In this document: one piece after another, positions 36,612 to 51,100 of the stretch
How the letters are laid out: each line of letters begins with the position of its first letter
How positions within the stretch are numbered: the first letter of the stretch is position 1
DNA from: Plasmodium malariae
Lineage: Eukaryota > Apicomplexa > Aconoidasida > Haemosporida > Plasmodiidae
NCBI RefSeq assembly: GCF_900090045.1
Contig: NC_041784.1
Coordinates: 1,123,501 to 1,187,500, forward strand
Length of the DNA stretch: 64,000 bases
Direction: 5' to 3'
Position numbers and translations under genes: made by a program
The notes under the pieces: model-generated
Databases searched by the model: none
The model's input: only the letters and a program-made list of their open reading frames with translations
Told to the model about the DNA's origin: nothing

Positions 36612-37919
36612 TCATCTGCTGTGTAGTTCGTAAGCGGCAAGAGAAGTAAATGAAAAAATAAATGAAAAAACGCATATAGTCGTCAGCATTAGTATACCCA
36701 TAAAAAGAAGGATTTTATAATTATAATATATATTAAAGTAATTTATTACCATATTTTTTAAATAGGGATTATTTTTTATATTGATTCTTATGTGTTCATC
36801 ACATAAGCAATTTACATCATTTATAAAGGCATAATTATCATAGAAGTAAAATTTTTCATTTTTTCTATTTTTATAAAAGCTAACTAAAAATAAGATAAGC
36901 CCATATATTAAAACAAGAAAGGCTCCAGTTAACATACCTGACGCAAAATCAAAAGCATTCATAAAATAAGAAGAATAATAAAAATACTTATAAATCAGCT
37001 TTCTCTTTATTAAATTATATAAAGGATATGCAAACATTAGTATGAAAGAACACACATATTTTATTACAAATAGAAAATTGCATCTTTTTAATGAATATAG
37101 TTTTGCGCATAAAAAAAAGTACTGAATTTCTTTTTTTTTATATTTTGGTGTATTAACAGGAAAAACGATTCTTCTCACGAATAACTCACTTGCCGAATTT
37201 TGTACCGTTTGGCCTTTTATCGTATTCACAATTTGGTGTGTCCGAGGATTATTTTTATTATTACTGTAATTGTTATGATTATTGTTATTATTACCACCAA
37301 TTTCGTTACAATTTGTGCATTTTACTTTTTTTTCTGTTTCCGAATTATTTGTATTTGAAGAATTTTCTATGCAGGAGTCCTCCATATTATTCACATCAAT
37401 GCAACTACGTCCACCATTTCCTATCGATTGCTTCCCAAGTTCATGAGAAGTAATGTACATATCTTTATCTCGTTCTTCTATATTCTTATCCCTTTTATTA
37501 CCTTCAATATCGTCATAATATCTTTGTATTTCCTGTTCATGCATATCTTTCTGAATAGAACAATTAATTAACCATATGGTTATTATTTTTGTAAATTGAA
37601 ATGGAACTAACAGAAGGACAAACGTAAAACCCTGTATGAAATGGCCTGTACTTTCATAGGACCTAAACAGATTTTTTTTTTTTGAATCTAATTTACTATC
37701 CTTGGTATATTTATATATTATTATCAAAAAGATTAAAACGTGAGTTAATAACAAAACTACTTCCCATGTTATAAATGTATTTATAAATTTTTGGTATCCT
37801 GTTTTACATAAACTACATCTTTCCCTATTCCTCCCTCCCGTATTATTCTTCTTTTTAAATAGTTCTGTTGTTTTATGATCCTCCATTATGCAAGTAACAT
37901 CTCTTCCTAAATGAGGGAC
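36612..37919 (-). CDS. paralogous five-helix membrane protein (membrane module only)
   Basis: Paralogue of the C-terminal half of the gene at 30169-33264: shared CxxCxxGYxKFI and TWEVVLL, GHF-QG-LLVPF, RxIFPVNTPxYKKK, LYNLIKRK, FDFASGML-GA and CLCDExxRINIKNN. Read from the ATG at 37886 it is 424 residues with about five membrane helices and an Asn-rich loop near 200-230. An acceptor-like AG at 37920-37921 allows the exon to begin at 37919 (VPHLGRDVT before the Met), so a 5' exon may exist, but I found none. No membrane-SURFIN or Trp-rich part is present upstream. Homology to the first copy starts almost exactly at this ATG. Function and family unknown to me; likely a conserved Plasmodium membrane protein. 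Confidence 0.8.
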   Translation of the reverse strand, partial: VPHLGRDVTCIMEDHKTTELFKKKNNTGGRNRERCSLCKTGYQKFINTFITWEVVLLLTHVLIFLIIIYKYTKDSKLDSKKKNLFRSYESTGHFIQGFTFVLLLVPFQFTKIITIWLINCSIQKDMHEQEIQRYYDDIEGNKRDKNIEERDKDMYITSHELGKQSIGNGGRSCIDVNNMEDSCIENSSNTNNSETEKKVKCTNCNEIGGNNNNNHNNYSNNKNNPRTHQIVNTIKGQTVQNSASELFVRRIVFPVNTPKYKKKEIQYFFLCAKLYSLKRCNFLFVIKYVCSFILMFAYPLYNLIKRKLIYKYFYYSSYFMNAFDFASGMLTGAFLVLIYGLILFLVSFYKNRKNEKFYFYDNYAFINDVNCLCDEHIRINIKNNPYLKNMVINYFNIYYNYKILLFMGILMLTTICVFSFIFSFTSLAAYELHSR

Positions 37920-37921
37920 CT

Positions 37922-38033
37922 AATTTGTTTATTCACGAATTAATTCGTTAATTCGTTAAGTAGTTAATTCACTAATTCGTTTATTCGTTAATTAGTTAAC
38001 TCGTTAATTAGTTAATTCGTTTATTCGCTTATT
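37922..38033. repeat. TTAATTCG/TTATTCG-type degenerate minisatellite
   Basis: Immediately upstream of the second paralogue the plus strand repeats TTAATTCG, TTAGTTAA and TTTATTCG units for about 110 bases. It contains no coding exon and sits at the edge of the duplicated module. Confidence 0.75.
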
Positions 38034-39148
38034 TGAATTATTATTTTTTTTTTTTTAAAAGCTGTACAGCACAGAACTTTACAACTTAAACATTCATTAT
38101 GTATGCATGGATGTGCCTCTTTACAAATGTGTATACTGATAATGGTATATGTTGCACATGGAAAGACAAAGAAATAATAGCAGGAAAAGTTTTGCACATA
38201 AAAACCAAAAAAGCCTTGTTAAAAAAATTTTATAATATTATATTATTGTTAATATATGAGCAAATATCATTTTATTCCTCGTTATTATACTGTACATAAA
38301 AAAAAGAACAAAAGAACAAAATAAAAGAACAAATAAATAAAAAAAAAAAAAAAATTGTTGGCTAGCTGATAAATAAAAAGCTTTATTTTATTTTATCCGC
38401 ATTAAATTGTAAAAGTAGAAATGAAGGGAATTTAAAAAATGCATTTATAACGAAATTAAAAATTTCATAAGATAAAAGAACGAACAAGCAAAAAATGAGC
38501 AAATGCGGGAATAAACGCAAATATAAAAGAAAAAGTACAAAAATAAGCTAATATACATATGTGTAAAGCTTATCTCAATAATCAGATTAAAACTGAAAAT
38601 TTACAGATAAAAAATGTGCCATAAAAAGTCCAATTTTTTTTTCCGCTTAAATTTTAGCCCAAATGTCTATTATTTGTGAAATATGGCATAAAAAAATAAA
38701 AAAAAAAAAATTATAAAATATGAGAAAACAATTTAAATTTGCTGTTTAAATTTATTGTTTTATTTATTTATTTACATATTAGCCCTCACATTTTTATTAT
38801 TTCCTTTTTATCCATTAATATATAAAGGACGGAGAAAAAAAAAAAAAAAAAATGGTGGAAATTCTGTTAAAAAATTCCAAAATGTAAGCATTCAGACAAA
38901 TAGAAATATCAAAATTGAGTATTAAGAGTAACTGTTTTTCAAATATCGTAGAAGCACATTAAAAAAAGAAATGATGTTTATATGTAAAAAATGAGTTATA
39001 CAAAATATAATAAAAACATGCACATACATATTACTTCTTTTGTTGAGGTATTTTTTTTTTTTTTTTTTTTTTTGATCAAAGAAAACGAAAAGCTCCCAGT
39101 CCATTTTTAAGAGTACACTTCTTTTTTTTGTTATCTTTCTTAAAAACA
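38034..39148. other. intergenic, dynein 3' region
   Basis: Between the dynein stop and the second membrane paralogue. Poly-T/poly-A tracts (38827-38851, 39052-39073). No gene that I can support. Confidence 0.55.
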
Positions 39149-42100
39149 TCAGTCATCAGCAATATCAAGAATTAATGCAACACCTGCTAAAATCCACTTT
39201 TCAGAGCTTTCTTTTGTTTTTAATTTTATATTTGTTACATAAGTAGGGCCCCTAGATAATGTTTTATACACAGGGCATTCATAAACGTCGGTTTCAATTT
39301 TACCCATGCTAACAATAGGTTTGCAGTGGATAACGGGCATTAGAAAATATTTTTGTTTTGATGATGAATCACATAAGGTGTTTTTTTCTACATCATAATT
39401 TGCACCATCTAGATATAAACCATATATATAAGCCCCTTCTTTAGGGTAAGAATGAATGTTGTTCAACGATTTGTTAGTTACTTCAATTTGCATAATAATT
39501 TTATCTAATTCGCACTTTTCATTTCTAGATAATATTTGTTTAATCGCACTAAAAAAGCTATTAGGGTTGAACAGTAAGGAGATATTAAAAACTTTAGGTG
39601 TTGATAAAGGATCATTAAACCAATCAGATAAAAAGGTAATTCTTTCCTTTAGATTGTTTACCCAAGAAGATAAATTCCTATTACTAGAATAAGAATTATT
39701 TTTCCATAATTCAGGTAATTTATCTTTATACAAAGAATTCATAAGACTCTCAATTTTACTATTCATATTAATTTCCCCTTTAATTGCTAAACTTAATTCT
39801 TTTAAAGAACTTTTCATTACACTTGTTAAAGTATTCATTAAAGTACATTCTTGAAATAGAAAATATTGTAAAGGGGTAATTTGATCATCTGGTATGGATT
39901 TCATTAACTCTTCAACATTAAAAAACACATTATCTATTTCATTTAAAATTTCAGATAAAATATTAGATGTCTTTATTTCTATTGTTTCCCCTGTTGTTAA
40001 TTCTTCCACAAAAGTAGATGTTTCTTTAAGTTTTAATTTTAAAATATTTTTTAACAATTTTATACTTTCATTTGTTCTAAAATTCATTTCTGCATGCTGA
40101 TTTAGACCATATAATATGGATGATTCTACCACAATTTGAGTATCAATATATTTTAAAATTTTATCATAAGAATAGTTATTTGGACTGAATAACTGTATAT
40201 TTTTTGAAAACGGAATTAGTTGCATTCCTTCTAACGACTGTTCTTTCATGAAGTAATTTAAATAAGTTTTACATATTAACATATCTTTATCATTGACTAT
40301 ATGACCACCATACATGATTTCCCCAAAAATATATTTCAAATCATTCCATGGTACTTTTATAGAATTTTGATTATCTAAGTAATTAAATAACACTTTTGCA
40401 CTATCTCTTAGATCACTTAAACTGAATGGATATTTGATATTAAATCCTTCTGCACCGAATTTTGCTCTTTCTACTATGATAGAATGGAAATAACATAAAG
40501 AAAATAAAATATTTTTTGTTCTTATATCTTTTTCTTCATAATCATCAGGGGAAAAAAAAGTGAAAGCTCTTTTTAAATTCTCCTTAAAACCTGTCGGAGC
40601 TTCATTTGTTAATTTTATAGATCTTTCTAAGATACTAATAGGAATATTAGTAGTAATTTCTGATGTTAAGAAACACCTAAAATTTGGATGAGACCCTTCT
40701 GTAGAATATTTATCTATTACATTTTCTAAAATTAAATTAAACTTAGCCATTAAATGTATATTCTCAAGAACAATCCAATGTCCTTCTTTGTGTGATAACT
40801 CAAGTTTTGATAAAGCTATAGATTCTTGACCTTGTCCTAATGATACTACATGTAAATTGTGATTTAAATAAAATTTATATTTTTTTCCTAATAATTCTAC
40901 GTACTTTATAAAATCAGAACCTGGGGTTAAAATAAATAGAATAGGTGTAGAATTAACCATAAAATTGTAAGAGGATTCTAAGGTATCAACAAAGGAATTT
41001 TTTTTTTCCATAATTTCTTCACTGTTTGGTAGTATATTTCTAATATAATTTTCTAAAGTAACTGTAATTCTATCTGGTCGTAAGGATCTAATTATTAATA
41101 ATTTTTTAAAGGAATAATTATTTAGTTTTTTCCATTCCAATGGTAATTTACATATTTCTGGTTGAATTTCTGAACACCATTGTTTAAATTTGTGCTGAGC
41201 ATCTATATGAATATTATTCGACAAGTTTTCAAACTCTTTAAATTTTGATAATAATAAAATATTTTCCCAACAATCGTCACTTAACCATTCTTTTAATGGG
41301 TTCTCGTTTATTCCTTTACCTTTTGGAGGTTTTAAGAAAAAGTTCAAGTAATCCATATTGAAATCTTTATCATAAATTTTTTTTTTTTCTAATAGTTTAA
41401 AAACGAATATGCAGTTAAACAGTAGTTTGTCTTTTTCTAGTAACCCTCTATTAATCCATGAATATATAGTTTTTCTAAAAGAGATAATTAATTTATTCAT
41501 ATGTTCATCATAAATACTATTCGATGCTCCATTAGTACTATCATCTTTATCATTTTCACCACGACCATCATTCAAATAGGATTTTGAGTCATAAAATTTA
41601 TTATTATCCTGTCTGTTTATAGTGATCATATCCGTGTTGTTGAAGGACTCTAGTTTGCTGCTACTTGAAGAGCTAATATCATTACTACTTTTTTGGCTAG
41701 CATCTTTGTAGTCATTTCCATCGTTTCCACTGTTGTTATTACCACTACCGCCGCTGCTTACACTATTAGCATTGTGAACGGCTTCGATAGACTTAAGCAA
41801 CAAGCTTATGAAGGAATCTAGAGAATACTGATACATATAGTTAATATTGTGCATAAGAATTAAAATAAAATAAACGATGGATGCTTCATTAGCAAGCGTT
41901 CTATATAATTCTCTCGTTTTGTTTATTTCATTTTCAGTATTGATAGAATCTGCAACTTGCCTTTGTATGTTAATAGATGTGTCTTTAGTAGTTTTTAAAC
42001 TGTTGATTAAGGAGATGTTATCAATAATTGTAGATGACTCAACAGTTGAAAGTTGATATAATATTTCATCCTCCAAGTTATTTAAAATAATTTTATACTC

Positions 42101-45100
42101 ATTTCTATTTTTAACTAAAATTTGTTTTTGTTTTTCTAATTCTGGTTTTTCTATATTAACAATAATAGCTAAAATTTGTTCTTCTAAACCTTCACATGTA
42201 ACACTAAAATTGATCAGCGTGCATTGACTATTAACCTCAGGTTTGAAATGAGGATTACTTAATTTAGTTTGCAAGACAAGATTAAAAAAATTTACTTTTG
42301 CTAAATTTTCATTAGAAAAAGCTTTATTAATATTGCCTTGCGAGTTTTGCTTCTGGTTGTAGTTTTTGTAATTCATGTCTAGGTCACTGTTGAACTGATC
42401 TTGATTTTCAGTGTTCCCATTATTTTTGTTACCAGAAGTAGGGCTTACACTCGTATCCGCACTCACATTGGTGTTCATGTTTGCGTTAACGTTTGTATTT
42501 CCATTTTCGTTTGCATTCGCATTTGCATTTGAACTCGAGGTACTTTCAAAGAACGACTGAATTTTTGAAATCCTGCTAATAGCGTTTGGGTAGTTGAAGA
42601 GCATTTCCTCATTATCAATTTTGACATAAGTGTCATTTCCTTTTTTTATAAATTCTCTATTGAGTAAACCATCTATAACGTTGTCAATCTCTTCACTTAT
42701 ATTTTCAATTATTAGATACCCTCCTTTTGTAATAATATTTTTAATTTTTTTAATAAAATTTTCACAGTTGAACTGTAAGCATGTAATATTGTCTCCTCCC
42801 TTTACCTTTAGCCATTTTAATCCTTGTAGTTGTGGATCTATTAACAGAGGCCATCGATAACAAGTACTTACTATTAGAGCATTTTCTATACTTATTTTAT
42901 CTTCAGGCAATTTTTCATTTTTCCATGTAGCTATTTGTATATCTTGTACCATTATATCAATAGGGGATGTAATATTATTAATAAGAATATTACTTTTTTT
43001 AATATGTTCTAACCATAAATTTTTCCATAATTTTACTCTAAAAGAGCTAGAAAAAACTCCTAAGTAAGTGATAAATGAAGAAAGCAATAAACAGTCACCA
43101 TATATATATTTTTTATTCGATATAATGATAGCAATTTCGTCTGACCATCTAGAATATTCATCAGATAACATATTGACAAGATTTTCAGCTCTGTTTAATT
43201 TATCTTTTGATTCATTATATATTTTGATTACATTATTTTTTTCTTCATTAACTTCATTCATTTTTTTTCTTAATTTTTCTACACTATCTGTTAGTTCTTT
43301 CACTTTGTTTTCCAGTTGATCTAATTTTTCTTGAGCATTATTTTTATTATTTGTTGCTTCTTGCAACTTATCCATTAAAGGTTTCACTTTTTTGTATACA
43401 TCATTATATTTTACAATATTAACTAGCCATAATGCTAAATATGCACACGCAGAAGACTTGGTTTTCATCATTTCATAATTAAAAAACTTTTTTTCAATAA
43501 ATGGGGTTAACAAGTTGACTGTCTCTTCATCCATATTTTCTGCATCAAATTTTTGTAATTTACTTAAAAATTGAGTAGGATTGTTCATAATTTTTTGAGC
43601 AAATTTCCATGAATAATTTTTTATTTCTTTTAATGCTATTAACACAGCATGGGTGACATCTAGACATTCCTTAGGAGGGTTTTGTAAAGATTTCAGTTCT
43701 TGTATAGCTGATTTAGTTATACAGTTAACGGCCTCTTTTGCTTTATTCATTATAGGTAAAGCTTCACTTAATTCTTTGTCTGCTTTTACCTGAATTTCGA
43801 TAGCTTCTTTAGTAAATACTTCTGTCTTCTTCTTTTCTTCATTTACGATTTGTTGTTCTTTATTTGTAACTTCTGTTGCTTCTTTTACTTTGTTTAAGAT
43901 ATCATTCACTTCGATTTTTTTCTCTTCAATATTCGTTATTTTTATTTCGATTTCTTTTTTTAACACCTGCACATTTTCTCTTGTACTTGTTAGTGCCAAG
44001 AGACCTTTATTTAATCTTTCAACTGACTTATCAATTTCGTGATTTTTAACGTGTAATAAATTTTTATAAAAATATATGTATTCAAGGAATGTTTTTGGAA
44101 TTACATAATTGTATCTGTTTTTTTTCTCCAAATATTTTTTGTTCATTTCATTTGTACTTGTATGTACATATGCCATATGTTCACAAATATTTTTTTTTAA
44201 TTCTTTATTAATTTCTACATCATTCAAAAATCTGTTAGAAACATTGACTAAAGCTTCATATGGCCATGGCAAAAAATAAATAAAACAAAAATTAGACAGG
44301 AATGATGGGAATTTAATTAATCTATCTCTGTATAAATTACTTATTGGTGAATGGGTAATGGCTATTTTAAAATTCTTTCTTATTTTACTTATATAATAAT
44401 TAAATACGTCTTCATTACTTTCTCCTATATTTAAATATTTTATTTGATTACGAATTGAAGAAAAAATACCAAGGTATTCATCTTTCGAAAATAAATCATT
44501 GCATAAACCAGTGGATGTTAAATCATTTATATATGGCAAAAATGAATCTGATATATCCTTTTCCTTTAGTAAAAGGACATGTACATTTCCTGGTTTTATA
44601 GCACATTTTAAATGAAATTCTTGCATATCTGCCTTAAAATTATTTACATCATAATTATTATTTGTCGATATACTAAGTAAATTTAGTGAGTTTATAAAGA
44701 TACTTAATTTTACAAGCGACTGTTTACCTGAGCCACCAAAACCAATTAACATTAGATGAGACACATTAAAGTCTAAAATTCTACACATTTTACATATCTG
44801 TATTATAGCATAATCAAATAAAACTAAAGGCAATTCTACATGTGTGCTGTTATATTCATTCAACTTTTCGCTCAACACTTCTTTTAATATATAAAATTTT
44901 TTAACATTCAAATACATTTTATCTAGACCATTCCTCACTGATATGAAGGAGGTAAAAATGTTTTTGCTTAGATCATATATACCACTACTTTTCTCCCTCT
45001 CCACTCCCTTATTTGTTGAACTGTTCATTCCCTTGCTCGTTTCGTAATTTCCCACCTGCAATCTGGGGTTCCCGTTCCCACGTACGTCTTTATTCTTTCC

Positions 45101-48100
45101 CTTCTCACTGGCACGGTCACTTCCACAATCGCTACCACTACCGGTTATACCACCATTGATTATATTATTGCTGCTGATTCCTAAATTATCTGTGCCAATG
45201 TCCTCCTGGGCTACACCCTCATCCGCCTCTTCCCCCTCTGTTACTACTCCCATTGAGCTTTTCCCATTGTAAGACGTTAGGGGAATAAACTGGTTTGATA
45301 ATGAGTTTACCCTTTCCTTTTCGCTGGGGGAATCAAAAATAAGTCTGTGTTTTTCAAAATCATCTTTAAAAAAGGGAAAATACTGTTGTACTAATTTGTT
45401 GAATATTTGAGTAAATATATTTATATGCTCATTTGATATTAATTTATTTATATATGCATGTTGGGTTTCATGAAAAAGAATCATTAACATTTTAAACCTG
45501 TTGTTATATATATCTGGATTTGTAGACTTAATTATATTGTAAAATACAGTATGTATATCATTTAAATTAAATAAATAATGTGGTGCAAAATTTGATAAGT
45601 TGAAAGATATATTTTCTGTAATATTACTGTACAAGTCATACGAAAATGAGATCATATTATTTAGTAAGCCTTTAATTGTGTCATCAAATTTAAGTAAATG
45701 TTGTTTTAGTATTATTTTATATATATTTTCAAATGTTTTAAAACTTATATCATCAATGTTTATAATATTAAATTTATTCTGTATTCTTTTATCTATAAAT
45801 TTGTTTGTGTTATTGTTAATAGTACCTATAAATAATATATCATGAATAAACTTCTTTTCATCTAAACTTTCCCTATCATATATTAATTTATAGGTTAATA
45901 ATTGACGTAAAAATTCTAATGTCTGTTGTGTATCACAGTTATCTTTTGCAGTTATATTTAAGTCTTCCAAAAAAAATATATGCTTTTTTTGATTTGGTGG
46001 ACCATATGTTCTTGTGTTTCTCTTTTCTACATTATTTTCAATTATTTTTTGTAAAGCAAAAGAATTAGTATAATAATTAACACTTATTATTGTATGTGTA
46101 AATTTTTCAATATTCATATTTATATTATTCTTTATGCATTTAGTTTTTCCTGTACCATTATTACCATAAACCAATATTGGCTTATTCCTTTCTAGCGAAT
46201 ATTTTATCATTTTTTCGATCCTTATTAATTCTATTGTGTTAATATATATTTCGTCATAGTTATGTGGAAGCATATTCTCAATATAGTTATTTATACTTTT
46301 TTTTTTCTTCTTTTTCTTCTGCTGCTTCTTCTTATTATTTTTTTTCATTTTTTTCCTTTTCCTTTTTTCCTTTTCCTCGGAGTATTCCCCATTAGTCTTT
46401 TCATCCATCTGTTCATCTGACTGTCCAACAAGTTGCTCACCCAGCTGATCGTCCGTATCGCCTTCATCGCCTTCGTCCACCTCCTCTTCTGCGGTCACCT
46501 GGCTATCCTCATACCCCTTTGTATCATTGTCATATTCACTTGATTGCCATTTCAAATTCTGCAAATATAAAATGTCTTCATCCAAGTACTCACTCAAATG
46601 TTTCCAGCTGTTCTCATATATATTGTAAATGTAATTGCAGCAGTAGTCATTACCCATCTTAACTTTTAAGTTTGTTTTTATATTATTACTAAAAGTATTT
46701 TTTGCGTTCATAATTTTATCATCTACTATTAAATTGTTCAGAACCCACATGTACGCATTCATAAAAAAGCAGTTGTAATAATCCTTAAGTATTTCGTAGT
46801 TGTAATTAATTTTGTTGATAATATTTTTGTCTTCACTGTTTAAAGCGCTCTCTTTCGTATTTGTACTGTTTTCCCCACTTAACGTGCCCCTATTCTTGCC
46901 TCCGTTGCTTCTGCTATTATTATTATTATTACTACTGCTTTGTGTTGCGTTTTCTTCAACCAGTTCATCCTTTAAAGGGACCTTTTTTTCGTTCTTTTGC
47001 CCATTTTTCTGCTCATTTCTTTTCTTCCTTTTGTCTATTCCTCCTGGCTCTTCTGCACCTCCCTCTGTATCAGCAATGTCTTTGTCCTTCTTTAACGTAC
47101 TCGAAGAAGACAACTCTTCGTTCAGTTCTTCACTGTTGAGGAAATTGTTTTCTTCATTTTGTTTGTTTTCAATTTTTTTTATGACCTCGTTAATATACTT
47201 TTCATATTTAAAAAGAAAGTAGTCAATGTAATTACATATCGATTTTACAATATCTAAGTTAGAGAGTTCAAAAGCAAATTTGCATTGCTTTCTTAACATT
47301 TCAATATTTTGTGTATAAAATATATTAAAAAGATAATAAAACTCAGTTTTTGCAATATTATTACTAAGTAAATTGATCCAAGAACTGATAAATAATTTGT
47401 AGCTTATATCTCCTTTATTAATGTAAAGAACACCTCCTCGACTGACCGTAGCAGGAGATGCATATTTCATATTTGTAATTTCAAAGAACAAATGCATTTC
47501 TTTAGTAAAAGGAATTCTTTCGTTACTTACTAGTGTTAACACTTTGTTATCATCCATGACTGTGTTCATACTTTCAATCCATTCTGCATCTATATTACCA
47601 TCTAGTAATGTAATTTTATGTTTTATGTTTTCATTATATGGAAAAATATTCCTAGACATTTTCCTCATGATAGATGATAAAGCACCATCAACCCATTCAT
47701 TATTTTTCGTTAAATAACCATAAAGCTCGTAAGATTCAATAGATTTAGGATTAATAACTTCATATAAGCAACTTTCATTTATTTTGTTTAAGCTTTTTAT
47801 TAACATTTCAATGACACTTGATTTTCCACTTCCGTCTACTCCTAGTATAAAAACACAGTGTCTTACATCCATTAGATCTTTTAGCTGTTTAACCTTTAAA
47901 ATAAAATTATCGTCAATCTGTAAATTTGCTTCTTTTATACATATTTTTATAGCATCGTCAAAACTGTAAATATGTTTTTCTTCCTCATTTTTTATATCTT
48001 TTGCACCATTTGTAGAACTGTCCAAATATTCGTTCTTCATATCCTTTTTGATTACTACGTCGGCATTATGTTGAAGGTCTTCTGGAGCAGCAATTTTAGA

Positions 48101-51100
48101 ATCCTTCACAACAGTGCTATTATTTTCAAAAAGGGGGTTATTAGACATATCATTTTTCTTAATATTGCTAAAATTTTGCTGATTCGTACTACTACTGTTA
48201 TTACTAATGTTCTGATAACTCTGTTCTGGGTTGTTAGACTTGTAATGTCTATCCCCATTCTGCTGAGAATTGTTCTCTTCTTCTTTAAAAATATTACAGT
48301 CTACGTTAGGGAACAGATCATTAATTAACCCTAGAAAGATAGGAATATCTTCATGAGTAATTTTTGGAATATTAAAATCTTTTAAAGCTTTCATTAAAAT
48401 AACATCTTCATCAAAATTACTATATTTTCTTTTTAAATTTCCTGCTTGTATGAGAACAACCTTAACAGCTCGTAATCCCCAGTCATAATGAATATTTTTT
48501 TGTAACAATTCTTTACACAGTTGATATAACTCTACAAATTTGTATGATAACTTGTTTGCTTTTATAAATCCAAAAGACATTAACATATTCTCACAAATAA
48601 ATTTTATATCTGGAACAATCATAGAACAAGATCTAAATAAATTTTTCAAATTTTCCGGTAATTCTGTTCTACCTGCATACCCAGGATTCATAGTAATAAA
48701 AAAACCACAAGTTTTTTTTAAAACTATTTCATCATCTATAAAATGAAAAACTGTTTTCTTTTCCTTAATAGCATCAAATATACATTTTATTTGAGTACTA
48801 ACTACTGATAACACTTCTATACTTATACGATTAAACTCGTCAAAACATCCCCATGCACCTGTTTGTGATAAGCCGATACATATTTGTGACATATTAAAAT
48901 AATTCATTTGATTACTACAGTTAAAAATAAAAATAGCTATTCCGATTGCTTTAGATAAATCTTTTGTAGTTTCTGTTTTTCCTGTGCCCGCAGGACCTGC
49001 TGGAGCTCCACCAAGTATTAGATTTAAAGCTTGTGTTAAAGTAATATAGCATTTATCTGTCAATGGGGTTATTACTAGCTTCCCGGAATTACCAATATAT
49101 TCATATAAATATTTCGTTTTAAAATCACATATTTTTATTTCACATGTATAATTATTAATTTTTTTATCATACATCCAGTAATATTTTAATTGTGCTTGCC
49201 AGTCGAATGAAGTACTATCTGAAATTTTTTTTTTTATAAAAGATATGATTACATCTCTTGTGTGTACATCTAAGATAATCAATGATAATAATTTAGTTCT
49301 GATATTATAGTCTTCTGTTTTTTCTACTAATTTTATTAATTTGTTTATCCTTTCAATTAATAACTTCTTATAATCTATAAAAGCAGACTCATTTCCATTT
49401 TCTAACTCATCAAAACATTTATTTATTTCTTCTGTTACTATTATTTGGTTACATGTACACACTACTTGACTGATATAATTTGTTATCATTGTTTCGTCTC
49501 TATTCTGTTCGTCCAAAATTTCTGAGCTTATTTTTGCATTCTCCAATATACTTCTAATCGTTATTTTTAAGTGATTTTCTAAATCTTTTAAATAATTTTC
49601 TACATTTCCTTTTAAGTTTAGTTCTGTCAAAAATTCTAGATGCTCATTTTCAATGCTATACACACCTTTAGCAATGTATTCTTTGTATTCCCCCGATTTG
49701 CTTTCTTTCTCGTGTACCACTATCGTCCCGTCATCTGCATCAAAAGGTTTATTTTGTTCATAACTCACTTCCCCAACACTATTATCTCCATTCTCTTTCC
49801 TAAACTCAATCGTCTTAATAGCATTAAATACATCATTTATATAGGGCAATATTTTCAGCGGGTTTTTTCCATTGCTCAGTATATCCAGCAAAGCAATGTT
49901 TGACAAGAAGTAAAATCGTGGAAATGTTTTTTTTTTTTGGTCCAGGTAATCGTTTAAAGCTTTTTCACATAATTCTATATTTTTAAAAAATTTACATAAT
50001 AAATAGAACAGATCTTCATTCAAGCATACTTGTAAAACATTCTTCTGCTCATACGCATTATTAATTATGTCTTTATATTCATTTTCTATATTAAAAAACA
50101 TTTTACTCTCTTGAGGTAGCTGAGAGTGTATATCTTCAGAGTTCAGATATATTGGTTGCAATCTTTCGAATTTGTTCAAAAATTTTCTCCATATATTAAT
50201 TACTTCATCTATTTTTTTCAAATTTTCCTGCGTATTTAATATAGTCTCTTGAATGAACAATATATATTTTTTTTGATTAATAAAAAATAAAATTTCTGAC
50301 GTGTGCATATCTACAATTTCGAGTATCATATCCATGTTAGATATTTGAATATAACTTTGCTTTTTTAAAAATTCAAAATTCATCTGTTTCCATATCATGT
50401 TTATTTCCTTTATTTTATTTTCTATTTTTTTCTCTTTCTTTGCTTGCTCTATTACATCGTGAACTGCATCCACGTGTTTGTATAGCCTTAAGTCAAAAAA
50501 TCCTTGCATAGTCAATTCTTTGTATTTAATTTTGAAATTCTTGTTGCTTACTCCACTGTCGCTGCTGTCTGTGTTGTTTGTCCTGCTGATGCTGTTCGTT
50601 CGATTTACACCTTCTCTACTACTTAAGTGGCTGCCTTCTACCCCTTGTGCCTCCTCACTTTTCATGCCACCACCACTGTTGTGCGTTTCTTCGTCCACTT
50701 CGTAGCTATACCCTACACCGCTACTTGTTTCATTGTTATTAGCTCCACCTCTGTTCAACTCATCATTGTTCAATTCACCGGCACTCGCTCCACCTCTATC
50801 CTCAGCACCGCTCCTCATCTCACCACTAACCTGTACCACGTCTTCGCCGCTCTTACTGTTGAAGGATGCACTTAGAATGGAATTATTACTATTGTCAAGT
50901 CCTCGCCTCTTTGAGTATAAGTTGTTTACACTTCCGGATATATTTATTATGATATTCCAGTGTCTGTCAAATATGCAGTCATTATTTAGATCGACTAGAA
51001 GTGGTAATATGGACGACAATTTTTTTAGCTCTTTAATTATATATTCATATATAGGTAAATGTTTTAACTCAAAAAAATTCTTTCTAATGTAAAGAAGAAT

